From: Bacillota bacterium | Lineage (GTDB): Bacteria; Bacillota; Clostridia; Lachnospirales; Lachnospiraceae | Assembly: GCA_022717655.1 (NCBI GenBank) | Contig: JAIIAN010000054.1 | Coordinates: 1 to 16,239, forward strand | Length of the DNA: 16,239 bases | Direction: 5' to 3' | Shown: positions 6,828 through 14,238 of the stretch, piece after piece | Numbering within the stretch: position 1 is the stretch's first letter | Layout: every line of letters begins with the position of its first letter | Translations under genes and position numbers: made by a program | Notes under the pieces: generated by a model | Told to the model about the DNA's origin: nothing | Seen by the model: the letters and a program-made list of their open reading frames with translations, nothing else | Databases searched by the model: none

Positions 6828-7745
6828 ATGGAACAGAAAAAGAAATCTGGATTCGGTAATACGGTTGCATATGTGAAACGTCATTGGCAGTTGTATGTAT
6901 TCTTTTTATTACCGGCATTGTTGCTCACTTTGATTTTTAAGTATATTCCTATGGGCGGCGTTTTAATTGCATTTATGGATTATAACCCGGTTCGAGGGAT
7001 TCTTGGAAGTGATTGGGTTGGACTGGAACATTTCAGAAGATTTTTATCATCACCGGACTTTATGAGATATTTAGTAAACACATTGAAGCTTAGTGTGTAT
7101 GGCTTATTGTGGGGCTTTCCGGTGCCGATTTTACTTGCATTTTTGTTAAATCGAATTGTTAGTAAAAGAAAGAAGAAAAATATTCAGCTCGTGCTGTATC
7201 TTCCGAACTTTATTTCTGTCATTGTATTATGTGGTATTGTACGAATCTTCTTGTCTGTAACAGGACCGGTAAACGGATTGTTTGGAACAAGTATCAACTT
7301 TATGACAATGCCGTCTGCTTTTCGTACGATTTACATTGCCAGTGGAATTTGGCAGGGGGCAGGCTGGGCTTCGATTCTGTATACAGCAGCATTATCAAAT
7401 GCAAGTCAGGAGTTAAAAGAAGCGGCAGTAATTGATGGAGCAAATATTTTCCAACAGATTAAAGCGGTAGAATGGCCAGCCATCAAAGATATTGTATTAA
7501 TTCAGTTAATCATGCAAGTTGGAAACATTTTAAGTATTGGTTTTGAAAAAGCCTATGCACTTCAAACCGATTTAAACCTTCCTACAGCTGAGATTATTTC
7601 GACATACGTATATAAGAAAGGTTTGATTGATGGAGATTATGGATTTTCAACCGCAGTTGGCTTATTTAATACGGTAATCAATGTCATCTTATTAATTGCA
7701 GTAAATAAAATCGTTAAAAAAATGAACGATGGAAAAGGAATTTAG
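6828..7745 (+). CDS. Sugar ABC transporter permease, LplB type
   Basis: This 305-residue inner-membrane permease belongs to the LplB/YteP-like group of carbohydrate ABC importers. About six membrane segments are visible, the first at residues 22-40. The EAA cytoplasmic loop that contacts the ATPase lies at about 197-220 (EAAVIDGANIFQQIKAVEWP). It begins the plus-strand operon. AAGGAGG (6814-6820) precedes the ATG by 7 nt. It should form a heterodimer with the next gene's product. No ATPase is encoded in the locus, so energy probably comes from a shared MsmX/UgpC-type ATPase. A fructoside cargo is inferred from the linked GH32 and fructokinase. Confidence 0.92.
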   Translation: MEQKKKSGFGNTVAYVKRHWQLYVFFLLPALLLTLIFKYIPMGGVLIAFMDYNPVRGILGSDWVGLEHFRRFLSSPDFMRYLVNTLKLSVYGLLWGFPVPILLAFLLNRIVSKRKKKNIQLVLYLPNFISVIVLCGIVRIFLSVTGPVNGLFGTSINFMTMPSAFRTIYIASGIWQGAGWASILYTAALSNASQELKEAAVIDGANIFQQIKAVEWPAIKDIVLIQLIMQVGNILSIGFEKAYALQTDLNLPTAEIISTYVYKKGLIDGDYGFSTAVGLFNTVINVILLIAVNKIVKKMNDGKGI

Positions 7746-7756
7746 GAGGTGTGAGT

Positions 7757-8662
7757 ATGAAGGCGAAGAGAAAAAGTCAATTTTCCAAATATGGCCGACA
7801 AGATAAAATTATTTTATCGATTGGATATTTTTTAATTGCATTGTTTGTACTTGCAATTATTGTGCCAATTTTTTACATCATAGTTGCATCTTTTATGGAT
7901 CCGGTAACATTACAGAATAAAGGGATTACGTTTGATTTTTCAAAATGGACGATAACAGCGTATCAAAGGGTTATGTCAAATGGAGCAATCTGGATTGGTT
8001 TTAAAAACGCAGTTATTTATTCCGTTGTATTTACAGTAGTATCTGTTGTGGTTACATTACTTGTCGCATATCCAATGTCACGTACGGATTTCAAGGGAAG
8101 AAAATTATTTAATGTTATTTTTGTAATCACAATGTTTTTTGGCGGAGGTTTAATTCCGACATACTTATTGATTTCAAATCTTGGTTTATTAGACAGTATG
8201 TGGGCGGTTATCCTTCCGGGTGCATTTAGTGTATGGAACATGATTATTGCAAGAACGTATTATCAGGGAATTCCGGGAGAGTTAAGAGAAGCGGCAGAAG
8301 TAGATGGGGCAAATGAGTTGGTATTCTTCTTTAAAATACTGCTTCCGGTTTGCACACCGATCATTGCGACAATCGCATTGTGGCAGTTTGTAGGTATGTG
8401 GAACAGTTACTTTGATGCAATGATTTATTTAAATGATTCTGCAAAACAGCCGTTACAGTTAGTTTTGCGGTCCATTTTGATTCAGAACCAGCCGGAATCC
8501 GGCATGATTTCTGATATGCAAAGTACCGCACAGAGGGCACAGCTTGCAGAGTTATTAAAATATGCAACAATTATTATATCGAGTCTGCCTCTTTTAGTAA
8601 TGTATCCATTTTTCCAGAAGTATTTCGATAGTGGAATCATGGCAGGTTCAGTAAAAGGTTGA
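7757..8662 (+). CDS. Sugar ABC transporter permease, YtcP type
   Basis: This 301-residue second permease of the importer is of YtcP/MalG-like type. It has a basic N-terminus, a first membrane segment at about residues 19-45, 'FFGGGLIPTYLLISNLGLLDS' in the middle (128-147), and the EAA loop at 178-200 (EAAEVDGANELVFFFKILLP). A GTG at 7751 is also in frame, but AGGAGG at 7744-7749 touches it and lies 7 nt before the ATG at 7757, which is preferred. The Shine-Dalgarno overlaps the stop of the first permease, so the two are tightly coupled. Confidence 0.92.
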   Translation: MKAKRKSQFSKYGRQDKIILSIGYFLIALFVLAIIVPIFYIIVASFMDPVTLQNKGITFDFSKWTITAYQRVMSNGAIWIGFKNAVIYSVVFTVVSVVVTLLVAYPMSRTDFKGRKLFNVIFVITMFFGGGLIPTYLLISNLGLLDSMWAVILPGAFSVWNMIIARTYYQGIPGELREAAEVDGANELVFFFKILLPVCTPIIATIALWQFVGMWNSYFDAMIYLNDSAKQPLQLVLRSILIQNQPESGMISDMQSTAQRAQLAELLKYATIIISSLPLLVMYPFFQKYFDSGIMAGSVKG

Positions 8663-8677
8663 TGTAGGAGGGTAAAG

Positions 8678-10372
8678 ATGAAAAAAAGAACGAAAAAAGT
8701 ATGGAAAAGAACAGCAGCTATGGCATTAGCAGTGGCAATGGCAGCAACGACAGTTACTGGATGTGGAAGTGGTAAATCCAGTGCAAAATTAAATGATGGA
8801 AGCTTTAAAGAAGTGGATGCGTCTACTCTGGAATTTCCGTTAAAAGAGAAAGCAACTTTAACCGGAACAATTAGTTATCCGGCAAATACAGAATCTGACC
8901 CGAATAAGAGAACGATTTTTAAAAGACTTCAGGAGAAGACGAATGTAGAAATTGACTGGACAGCGATTCAGGCAGACCAGTGGAGTGATAAGATTTCTCT
9001 GGAAATGGCAAATACAAAAAATATGACAGATTTTATCTTTTCAGCGGGATTCAGCGATAATGACTTGTTAAAATATGCCAAACAAGGTGTAATCATTCCG
9101 TTGGAAGAATATATTGACGCATATATGCCGAATTTACAGGCAGTTTTTGAAAAATATCCGGAATATCGAACCATGTGTACTGATACAGATGGACACATCT
9201 GGGCACTTCCATGGATTGAACAGCTTGGAAATGAAAAGACAGCAATTCAGACAATCGGAAATATGAGTTTTATTAATAAAAAATGGCTGGATTTCTTAAA
9301 TCTTGAAGTTCCGACAACCGTAGATGAATTTGAACAGGTATTAATTGCGTTCCGCGATCATGCATCTGAAATTCAGGCAGAGTTTGGAATTGATGGAAGC
9401 ATTATTCCGATGTCTTGCATTGTAAATGATGGAGACCAGGATCCAAGTTTAATTATCAATGGCTTTGGAGAAGGATACGGAGATGCAGATAAAGCAAGAC
9501 ATATTGCAGTGACAAATGATAAAGAAGTCATCTGTTCTGCAACACAGGATGGATACAAAGAAGGAATTGAATGGCTGCATAAATTATATGAAGAAGGCTT
9601 AATTGATACAGAAAGTTTTACACAGGAATGGTCTACTTATGTAGCAAAAGGAAAATCCGGACGTTATGGTGTTTGCTTTAGCTGGGATGTGGCAAATATT
9701 GATAACTTAGAAGACTGGGTTCCGCTTCCGGCATTAACAGCGGATACAAGAAATATTACTCCTCAGAATGGTTCTTTTACAAGTGGATTTGACAGAGGAA
9801 GATGTGTTGTAACAGCAGTAGCAGAAAATCCGGCACTTATTTGTGCATGGTTAGACCAGATGTATGACCCATTCCAGTCTCCACAGAATAACTGGGGAAC
9901 TTATGGTGAAGACGATGACTTTGATATCTTTGAACTCAGCAAGAATGCAGAGGGTGGAGAAATGCTCAAGCATGCACCACTTGGAGATGCTTCACCGGTA
10001 GAAGTTCGTGAGGCAGAATGTGTTGGTGGACCACTTGCAGTATTAAATGATTATTATAATGTCTATGTAACCTGCCCGGATGATGCACAGTATCGTTTAG
10101 ACTGGATTAAAGAATATTATACACCGGATATGAACCTGGATTATGTATATCCAAATGTATTCATGTCTCAGGAAGATACAAAGAAATTGTCTGACCTTCA
10201 GACTGATATTGAAAAATTAATCAATGCAAACAAATCCGATTGGATTATGAATGGATTTACAGATGATGACTGGAACCAGTACTTAAGTGAATTAGACGGA
10301 TATGGTCTGGAAGAATATCTGCAGATTTTCCAGAAATATCTGGATGACTATTATGCAGATAGTGCCAAATAA
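8678..10372 (+). CDS. Sugar ABC substrate-binding lipoprotein, LplA type
   Basis: This 564-residue extracellular solute-binding lipoprotein has a lysine/arginine-rich N-region, a hydrophobic core and a lipobox TVTGC with lipidated Cys29, followed by a Gly/Ser-rich linker. The mature part is of the large LplA/YtcQ-like class, much longer than MalE-type proteins, with many surface Trp/Tyr/Asp residues suited to carbohydrate binding. GGAGGG lies just before the ATG. It is third in the operon, 15 bp after the second permease. The hairpin after it probably limits read-through so that binding protein exceeds downstream enzymes. The ligand is probably sucrose or short fructo-oligosaccharides, from context only. 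Confidence 0.92.
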   Translation: MKKRTKKVWKRTAAMALAVAMAATTVTGCGSGKSSAKLNDGSFKEVDASTLEFPLKEKATLTGTISYPANTESDPNKRTIFKRLQEKTNVEIDWTAIQADQWSDKISLEMANTKNMTDFIFSAGFSDNDLLKYAKQGVIIPLEEYIDAYMPNLQAVFEKYPEYRTMCTDTDGHIWALPWIEQLGNEKTAIQTIGNMSFINKKWLDFLNLEVPTTVDEFEQVLIAFRDHASEIQAEFGIDGSIIPMSCIVNDGDQDPSLIINGFGEGYGDADKARHIAVTNDKEVICSATQDGYKEGIEWLHKLYEEGLIDTESFTQEWSTYVAKGKSGRYGVCFSWDVANIDNLEDWVPLPALTADTRNITPQNGSFTSGFDRGRCVVTAVAENPALICAWLDQMYDPFQSPQNNWGTYGEDDDFDIFELSKNAEGGEMLKHAPLGDASPVEVREAECVGGPLAVLNDYYNVYVTCPDDAQYRLDWIKEYYTPDMNLDYVYPNVFMSQEDTKKLSDLQTDIEKLINANKSDWIMNGFTDDDWNQYLSELDGYGLEEYLQIFQKYLDDYYADSAK

Positions 10373-10389
10373 AGAGAAAAGATAAGGCG

Positions 10390-10425
10390 AGAGGCTGCGT
10401 AACAAAACTGCGCAGTCTCTTTTTT
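10390..10425 (+). terminator. Intra-operon terminator/attenuator after the binding-protein gene
   Basis: AGAGGCTGCG (10390-10399) pairs with CGCAGTCTCT (10411-10420) with a single G-U wobble, an 11-nt loop and a following T-tract. A second T run is at 10431-10437. The next gene has its ribosome binding site immediately after and no obvious promoter between, so partial termination is likely. The hairpin would also protect the upstream mRNA 3' end. Confidence 0.8.
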
Positions 10426-10449
10426 AAAATTTTTTTTGGAGGAAAAGGA

Positions 10450-11934
10450 ATGATTAACGATAAATTAAAAAAGGCGAGAGAATATGAAGTACGGAAAGAA
10501 AAAGAAATTGCTCCAGATAAAAGACCGGCGTTTCACCTGACTCCAAGAGTCGGCTGGATGAATGACCCGAATGGATTTTCTTATCATAATGGAGAGTATC
10601 ATTTGTTTTATCAGTATCATCCGTATGATACAAACTGGGGACCAATGTACTGGGGACATGCAGTAAGTAAAGATTTATTAAAATGGGAATATTGTCCGAC
10701 AGCACTTGCACCAGATGAAAGTTATGATAATTTTGGATGTTTTTCGGGAAGTGCGGATACTTTGGATGACGGAAGGCAGATTCTTATGTATACAGGTGTT
10801 CAAAACACAAAAGATGAAGATGGAAAAGAGATTGTGTTTCAGACTCAATGTATTGCAGTTGGAGATGGAACAAATTTTGAAAAATATGAAAAAAATCCAG
10901 TAATTACTGCAGATGCTTTACCGGAAGGCGCAAGTAAAATTGATTTCCGTGACCCGAAAATCTGGAAAGAAAAAGATGGAACATTTCGCTGTGTAGTTGG
11001 AAGCAGACCGGCAGATGGAAGTGGACAGATCTTATTATATAGCAGCAAAGATGGATTTTCCTGGAACTTTGAACAGATTTTGATTCAAAACAAAAATCGT
11101 TTTGGAAAAATGTGGGAGTGCCCGGATTTCTTTGAAGTGGATGGAAAATGGCTGTTGATGGTCAGCCCTCAGGATATGATGCCGGTAGGTCTGGAATATG
11201 GAGCAGGAAATGGAACATTATGCGTAGCAGGTCATTTGGACGAAAACAAACATTTGGTAGAAGAATATACACAGTCGATTGATTATGGAATTGATTTTTA
11301 TGCACCGCAGACTGTTTTAGCACCGGATGGAAGACGTATTATGATTGGCTGGATGCAGAACTGGGATACCTGTGGAGTGCGGGAAGATGACATGAAATGG
11401 TTTGGTCAGACAAGTTGTCCGAGAGAAATTCAGTTTGTAGATGGAAAACTGATTCAGAATCCAATTCGTGAGTTAAGCAATTATCATAAGAATACCGTTT
11501 CTTATTCAGAAGTGCTTATATCTGACTGTATTTCTTTAGAAAAAGTCAGCGGAAGAATGATTGATCTGGAAGTAGAAATTAAACCGGAAGATGAAGAAAA
11601 TTGTTATGATAAATTTGTAATCCAATTTGCCAAAAACGAGAGCTTCCATTCGGATATCGTATTTTATCCAAAGGAATCTGTTCTGGAAATTGACCGTAGC
11701 TGGTCAGGTATCAGAAGAGCCGTACAGCATCAGAAAAAATGTAAAGTGGCAGACAATAATGGAAGCATAAAATTACGAGTGATTCTTGACAGATACAGCG
11801 TAGAAGTTTTTGTAAATGATGGAGAACAGGCAATGTCAATGGCAGTATTTACAGAACAATGTGCAGATGAAATTTGCTTTTATGCAGAGGGAAAAGTGAA
11901 AGCTAATGTGACAAAAAGTGATTTAGAATTTTAA
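10450..11934 (+). CDS. GH32 beta-fructosidase (sucrose/fructo-oligosaccharide hydrolase)
   Basis: This 494-residue glycoside hydrolase family 32 enzyme cleaves terminal beta-fructosyl residues. The three active-site motifs are intact: WMNDPNG (36-42) with nucleophile Asp39, FRDPK (166-170) with transition-state stabiliser Asp168, and WECPD (222-226) with acid/base Glu223. The five-bladed propeller covers about 25-335 and the C-terminal beta-sandwich about 345-494. There is no signal peptide, so it acts in the cytoplasm on sugar delivered by the ABC importer. No PTS is present, so its substrate is likely unphosphorylated sucrose, kestose or similar rather than sucrose-6-phosphate. GGAGGA precedes the ATG. 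SacA/ScrB or fructan-hydrolase naming cannot be settled from sequence. Confidence 0.93.
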   Translation: MINDKLKKAREYEVRKEKEIAPDKRPAFHLTPRVGWMNDPNGFSYHNGEYHLFYQYHPYDTNWGPMYWGHAVSKDLLKWEYCPTALAPDESYDNFGCFSGSADTLDDGRQILMYTGVQNTKDEDGKEIVFQTQCIAVGDGTNFEKYEKNPVITADALPEGASKIDFRDPKIWKEKDGTFRCVVGSRPADGSGQILLYSSKDGFSWNFEQILIQNKNRFGKMWECPDFFEVDGKWLLMVSPQDMMPVGLEYGAGNGTLCVAGHLDENKHLVEEYTQSIDYGIDFYAPQTVLAPDGRRIMIGWMQNWDTCGVREDDMKWFGQTSCPREIQFVDGKLIQNPIRELSNYHKNTVSYSEVLISDCISLEKVSGRMIDLEVEIKPEDEENCYDKFVIQFAKNESFHSDIVFYPKESVLEIDRSWSGIRRAVQHQKKCKVADNNGSIKLRVILDRYSVEVFVNDGEQAMSMAVFTEQCADEICFYAEGKVKANVTKSDLEF

Positions 11935-11936
11935 TT

Positions 11937-12105
11937 TAACCAAATCAAGGAAATCCCCTGCTTCAATTGCAAAAAGCAATAAGCAATAAGCAGGGGTGGG
12001 GACTTGCTTGTATCAGGAGGGGGCAAGCCCCTTCTGATAAGCTGCGTAGCAGCTATTTGGTTATGAGCAAGTAGCGAAAGCGGATTGCGAATATCCGCTT
12101 GACAA
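11937..12105 (+). repeat. Structured intergenic repeat, long copy
   Basis: This gap after the GH32 gene is full of perfect stems. TAACCAAAT (11937-11945) pairs with ATTTGGTTA (12055-12063). CCCCTGCTT (11955-11963) pairs with AAGCAGGGG (11988-11996), with an inner ATTGC/GCAAT. TATCAG and GGGGC (12011-12024) pair with GCCCC and CTGATA (12027-12039). AGCTGC pairs with GCAGCT (12040-12054). AAGCGGAT pairs with ATCCGCTT (12078-12085, 12093-12100). ACTTGCT (12002-12008) and AGCAAGT (12066-12072) could form an alternative or crossing pair. Its two ends recur in a shortened form after the PNPOx-like gene (14074-14125). It looks like a palindromic repeat/MITE-like element; a regulatory RNA between GH32 and fructokinase is an alternative. 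Confidence 0.6.
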
Positions 12106-12154
12106 AAGAGTTGATTTTAGAAAAATTTTAATCTAAGAAAGCTGGGCTAAGAAA

Positions 12155-13108
12155 ATGACAGATGTAACCGCATTGGGAGAATTATTAATTGATTTCACAG
12201 AAAATGGAATCAGTGAGCAGGGAAATCCAATTTTAGAAGCCAATCCAGGAGGCGCACCATGTAATGTGCTGGCAATGCTTACCAAACTTGGGAACCAGAC
12301 ATTATTTATCGGAAAAGTTGGAAATGACAGTCTGGGAAAGATGCTAAAAGATAAGGTAACAGCACTGGGAATAGATACAACTTATCTGTATCAGGATGAG
12401 ATAGTGCATACGACACTTGCTTTTGTACATACTGCAGAAGATGGAGACAGAGAATTTTCATTCTATCGAAATCCAGGCGCAGATATGATGCTTCGTGCAG
12501 AAGAAGTGAATGAAGAAGCAATAAAAGAATCAAAAATTTTTCACTTTGGAACGCTTTCGATGACTCATGAAGGAGTACGCACAGCAACCAAAAAGGCAGT
12601 GGAAACAGCAAAACAAAATCAGGTTTTAATTTCCTTTGACCCGAATTTAAGAGAGCCATTGTGGGATAGTTTAGATGAGGCAAGGAAACAGGTTTCTTAT
12701 GGAATGAGTATGTGCGATATCCTGAAAATTTCGGATAATGAAATTGAATGGTATACCGGAGAAAGCGACTATACAAAAGCAGTTGAGAAAATTTTGGAAA
12801 ACTATCAGATTCCGCTGATTCTGGTTTCCATGGGAAAACAGGGAAGCCGTGCATATTATAAAAATCAGATGGTAGAAGTACCGGCGATTCTTCAGAAAAA
12901 CACAATTGAGACAACAGGTGCGGGAGATACCTTTGATGCCTGTGTATTAGACTATATTTTAAAACATGGACTGGAAAATTTGTCTGAGCAAAATTTAAAA
13001 GAAATGCTTACTTTTGCAAACGCAGCAGCGTCGATTGTCACAACCAGAAAAGGGGCACTCTGTGTGATGCCGTCAAAGGAAGAAGTAGAAGAAATTTTGA
13101 AAAAATAA
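12155..13108 (+). CDS. scrK: Fructokinase, PfkB/ribokinase family
   Basis: This 317-residue cytoplasmic sugar kinase phosphorylates fructose released by the GH32 enzyme, giving fructose-6-phosphate for glycolysis. It shows the N-terminal PfkB signature around GGAPCNVLAMLTKLG (32-46), the substrate-loop region FYRNPGADMML (103-113), FDPNLREPLW (161-170) and the C-terminal ATP/anion-hole motif TTGAGDTF (253-260) with catalytic Asp258. Length and motifs fit bacterial fructokinases of sucrose loci. The ribosome binding site is weak (no AGGAG near the ATG), unlike its neighbours. The gene is separated from GH32 by the structured repeat, so its expression may be lower or driven separately. TTGACA at 12099-12104 lacks a well-spaced -10. 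Confidence 0.9.
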   Translation: MTDVTALGELLIDFTENGISEQGNPILEANPGGAPCNVLAMLTKLGNQTLFIGKVGNDSLGKMLKDKVTALGIDTTYLYQDEIVHTTLAFVHTAEDGDREFSFYRNPGADMMLRAEEVNEEAIKESKIFHFGTLSMTHEGVRTATKKAVETAKQNQVLISFDPNLREPLWDSLDEARKQVSYGMSMCDILKISDNEIEWYTGESDYTKAVEKILENYQIPLILVSMGKQGSRAYYKNQMVEVPAILQKNTIETTGAGDTFDACVLDYILKHGLENLSEQNLKEMLTFANAAASIVTTRKGALCVMPSKEEVEEILKK

Positions 13109-13116
13109 TAAATGAG

Positions 13117-13163
13117 AGAGCAGTTTAAAGCGGATTCAAAGTTGCTTTAAACTGCTCTTTGTT
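13117..13163 (+). terminator. Rho-independent terminator after fructokinase
   Basis: AGAGCAGTTTAAAGC (13117-13131) and GCTTTAAACTGCTCT (13144-13158) form a perfect 15-bp stem with a 12-nt loop, followed by a T-rich run. The convergent HxlR gene ends a few bases beyond. The A-rich sequence on the other side lets it serve as a bidirectional terminator. Confidence 0.9.
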
Positions 13164-13165
13164 TT

Positions 13166-13513
13166 TTATTGTAATGTCTGCTTATAATTTTCTCCCCATA
13201 CCCACATGGCATCCAAAATCGGTTTTAAACTATGCCCCAATTCAGTTAAACTATACTCCACACGTGGTGGAACTTCTGCGTAAACTTTTCGATTTACAAG
13301 TCCGGAGGCTTCCATCTGGCGGAGCTGGGAAGTGAGAACTTTCTGGCTGACCTGTCCGATGGATTTTTTTAATTCTCCAAAGCGTCGTGTTCCCTGCATT
13401 AAATCACGAAGAATCAGAACTTTCCATTTATCACTGATTAAGGTAAGTGTGGTTTCAACCGGACACGCAGGAAGGTCTTTTGCTGAGCGTGCAGTATTTT
13501 TTACAGATTCCAT
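13166..13513 (-). CDS. HxlR-family transcriptional regulator
   Basis: This 115-residue winged-helix regulator of the HxlR family shows CPVETTLTLISDKWKVLILR (17-36) and the classic RFGELKKSIGQVSQKVLTSQ helix-turn-helix, then 'LRQMEASGLVNRKVY...PPRVEYSLTELG'. Cys17, in the conserved 'CPv..tl.li..kWk' position, is the redox-sensing Cys of YodB/HypR-like members, so a quinone, aldehyde or oxidant signal is plausible. The frame extends upstream to 13570. The ATG at 13511-13513 is preferred because AAGGAG (complement of 13525-13530) lies upstream, although 11 nt away. It is divergent from the flavin-protein gene and probably regulates it through the shared palindrome. Confidence 0.88.
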   Translation of the reverse strand: MESVKNTARSAKDLPACPVETTLTLISDKWKVLILRDLMQGTRRFGELKKSIGQVSQKVLTSQLRQMEASGLVNRKVYAEVPPRVEYSLTELGHSLKPILDAMWVWGENYKQTLQ

Positions 13514-13541
13514 AAATACGATTTCTCCTTTCAATTCAACA

Positions 13542-13611
13542 ATAGTATCCTTTTGGTAACTACAGCACAATATTGTGCTTACTTTACGATTTAGCGGTAT
13601 GGCTTTATTAT
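13542..13611. promoter_or_regulatory. Divergent promoters with shared HxlR operator
   Basis: AGCACAATATTGTGCT (13564-13579) is a perfect 16-bp palindrome. Symmetry continues less perfectly to GTAA (13556) and TTAC (13587). On the plus strand TTTACG (13583-13588), 17 bp, TATTAT (13606-13611) points to the flavin-protein gene. On the minus strand TTGTGC (complement of 13565-13570), 17 bp, TACTAT (complement of 13542-13547) points to hxlR. A dimer on the palindrome would therefore cover or abut both -35 regions. Confidence 0.55.
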
Positions 13612-13676
13612 AGAATCAACGAAAGGGAAAAACAACCTGAAACAATAACAAAAATGATAAAATGGAGGAAGAAAAA

Positions 13677-14072
13677 ATGAGTAAAGTAGTTGAATTTTTA
13701 AATGCAAACCCAGTACAGTATCTGGCAACCGTAGGTCGTGATGGAAAAGCAAAATGCCGTCCATTTATGTTTGCAGGAGAATTAGAAGGAAAACTTTGGT
13801 TCTGCACAAACAACACAAAAGAGGTATACAAAGATATGCAGGAAAATCCAGAAATTGAAATTTCTGTTTCCAGTCCGGAGTATGCATGGATTCGTCTTGC
13901 AGGTAAGGCAGTCTTTGAAAACAATATGTCAGCAAAAGAAATGTGCATCGCAAATCCGATTGTAAAAGGTCAGTATCAGACAGCAGACAATCCGATTTTT
14001 GAAGTTTTTTATCTGGAAAATCCACACGGAGTAATTGCAGACTTTTCTGGAAATCCACCTTATGAATTTTAA
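13677..14072 (+). CDS. PNPOx-like flavin split-barrel protein
   Basis: This 131-residue protein belongs to the pyridoxamine 5'-phosphate oxidase-related, FMN-binding split-barrel superfamily. It shows VEFLNANPVQYLATVGRDGK at the start, 'CRPFMFAGELEGKLWFCTNNTKEVYKDMQENPEIEIS' forming the barrel core and flavin site region, and a short C-terminus. True PdxH proteins are near 200-220 residues, so this is one of the small members of unproven function, perhaps a flavin-dependent reductase or a haem/flavin-binding protein. The frame includes an ATG at 13662, but GGAGGA (13664-13669) lies 7 nt before the ATG at 13677, which is used. It is divergent from an HxlR regulator, a pairing seen for stress-inducible oxidoreductases. 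Confidence 0.85.
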   Translation: MSKVVEFLNANPVQYLATVGRDGKAKCRPFMFAGELEGKLWFCTNNTKEVYKDMQENPEIEISVSSPEYAWIRLAGKAVFENNMSAKEMCIANPIVKGQYQTADNPIFEVFYLENPHGVIADFSGNPPYEF

Positions 14073-14073
14073 A

Positions 14074-14125
14074 TTTAACCGGATTTGGCAAACGGCAAAT
14101 CAGATTGCGAAGATTTGCTTGACAA
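14074..14125 (+). repeat. Structured intergenic repeat, short copy
   Basis: This copy begins TTTAACC two bases after a stop codon, as does the long copy. It contains ATTTGG and ends with a stretch that matches 12081-12105 at 21 of 25 positions (shared GATTGCGAA and GCTTGACAA). GCAAATC (14095-14101) and GATTTGC (14112-14118) form a hairpin. The long copy has AAGCGGAT/ATCCGCTT at the corresponding place, so the stem is preserved with different sequence. The internal hairpins of the long copy are missing. Confidence 0.55.
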
Positions 14126-14138
14126 GTTAGCAAAATGA

Positions 14139-14172
14139 CCCTGTAGAAAGAAATTTCTATGGGGCATTTATA
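14139..14172 (+). terminator. Likely terminator after the PNPOx-like gene
   Basis: CCCTGTAGAAA (14139-14149) and TTTCTATGGGG (14154-14164) form an 11-bp stem with two G-U wobbles and a GAAA loop, followed by CATTTATATTTT. The T-tract is interrupted, so strength is uncertain. It separates the flavin-protein gene from the macrodomain/sirtuin pair. Confidence 0.6.
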
Positions 14173-14238
14173 TTTTATGAAGTATACTATAAATATAAGT
14201 AGATTTATGATTTTGTATGAAAAGAAAGAGTGATGACT

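Noticed and set aside
6549..6918. Minus-strand frames of about 110 codons covering the divergent control region
   Set aside because: They span two consensus promoters and operator-like palindromes and have low-complexity Phe/Leu-rich composition.
11937..12105. CRISPR array or riboswitch
   Set aside because: There are no regularly spaced identical repeats with unique spacers. A related shortened copy follows an unrelated gene, which favours a dispersed repeat over a gene-specific riboswitch, although regulation is not excluded.
12099..12139. Promoter for fructokinase from TTGACA at 12099
   Set aside because: No -10 box lies at 16-18 bp. The TTTAAT further on is 22 bp away. The TTGACA is part of the repeated element's end, also present after the PNPOx-like gene.
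12306..12914. Long minus-strand open frame (202 codons) inside fructokinase
   Set aside because: It is antisense to a gene with intact PfkB motifs, is Ser/Leu/His-rich as expected from mirrored codons, and has no plausible start context.
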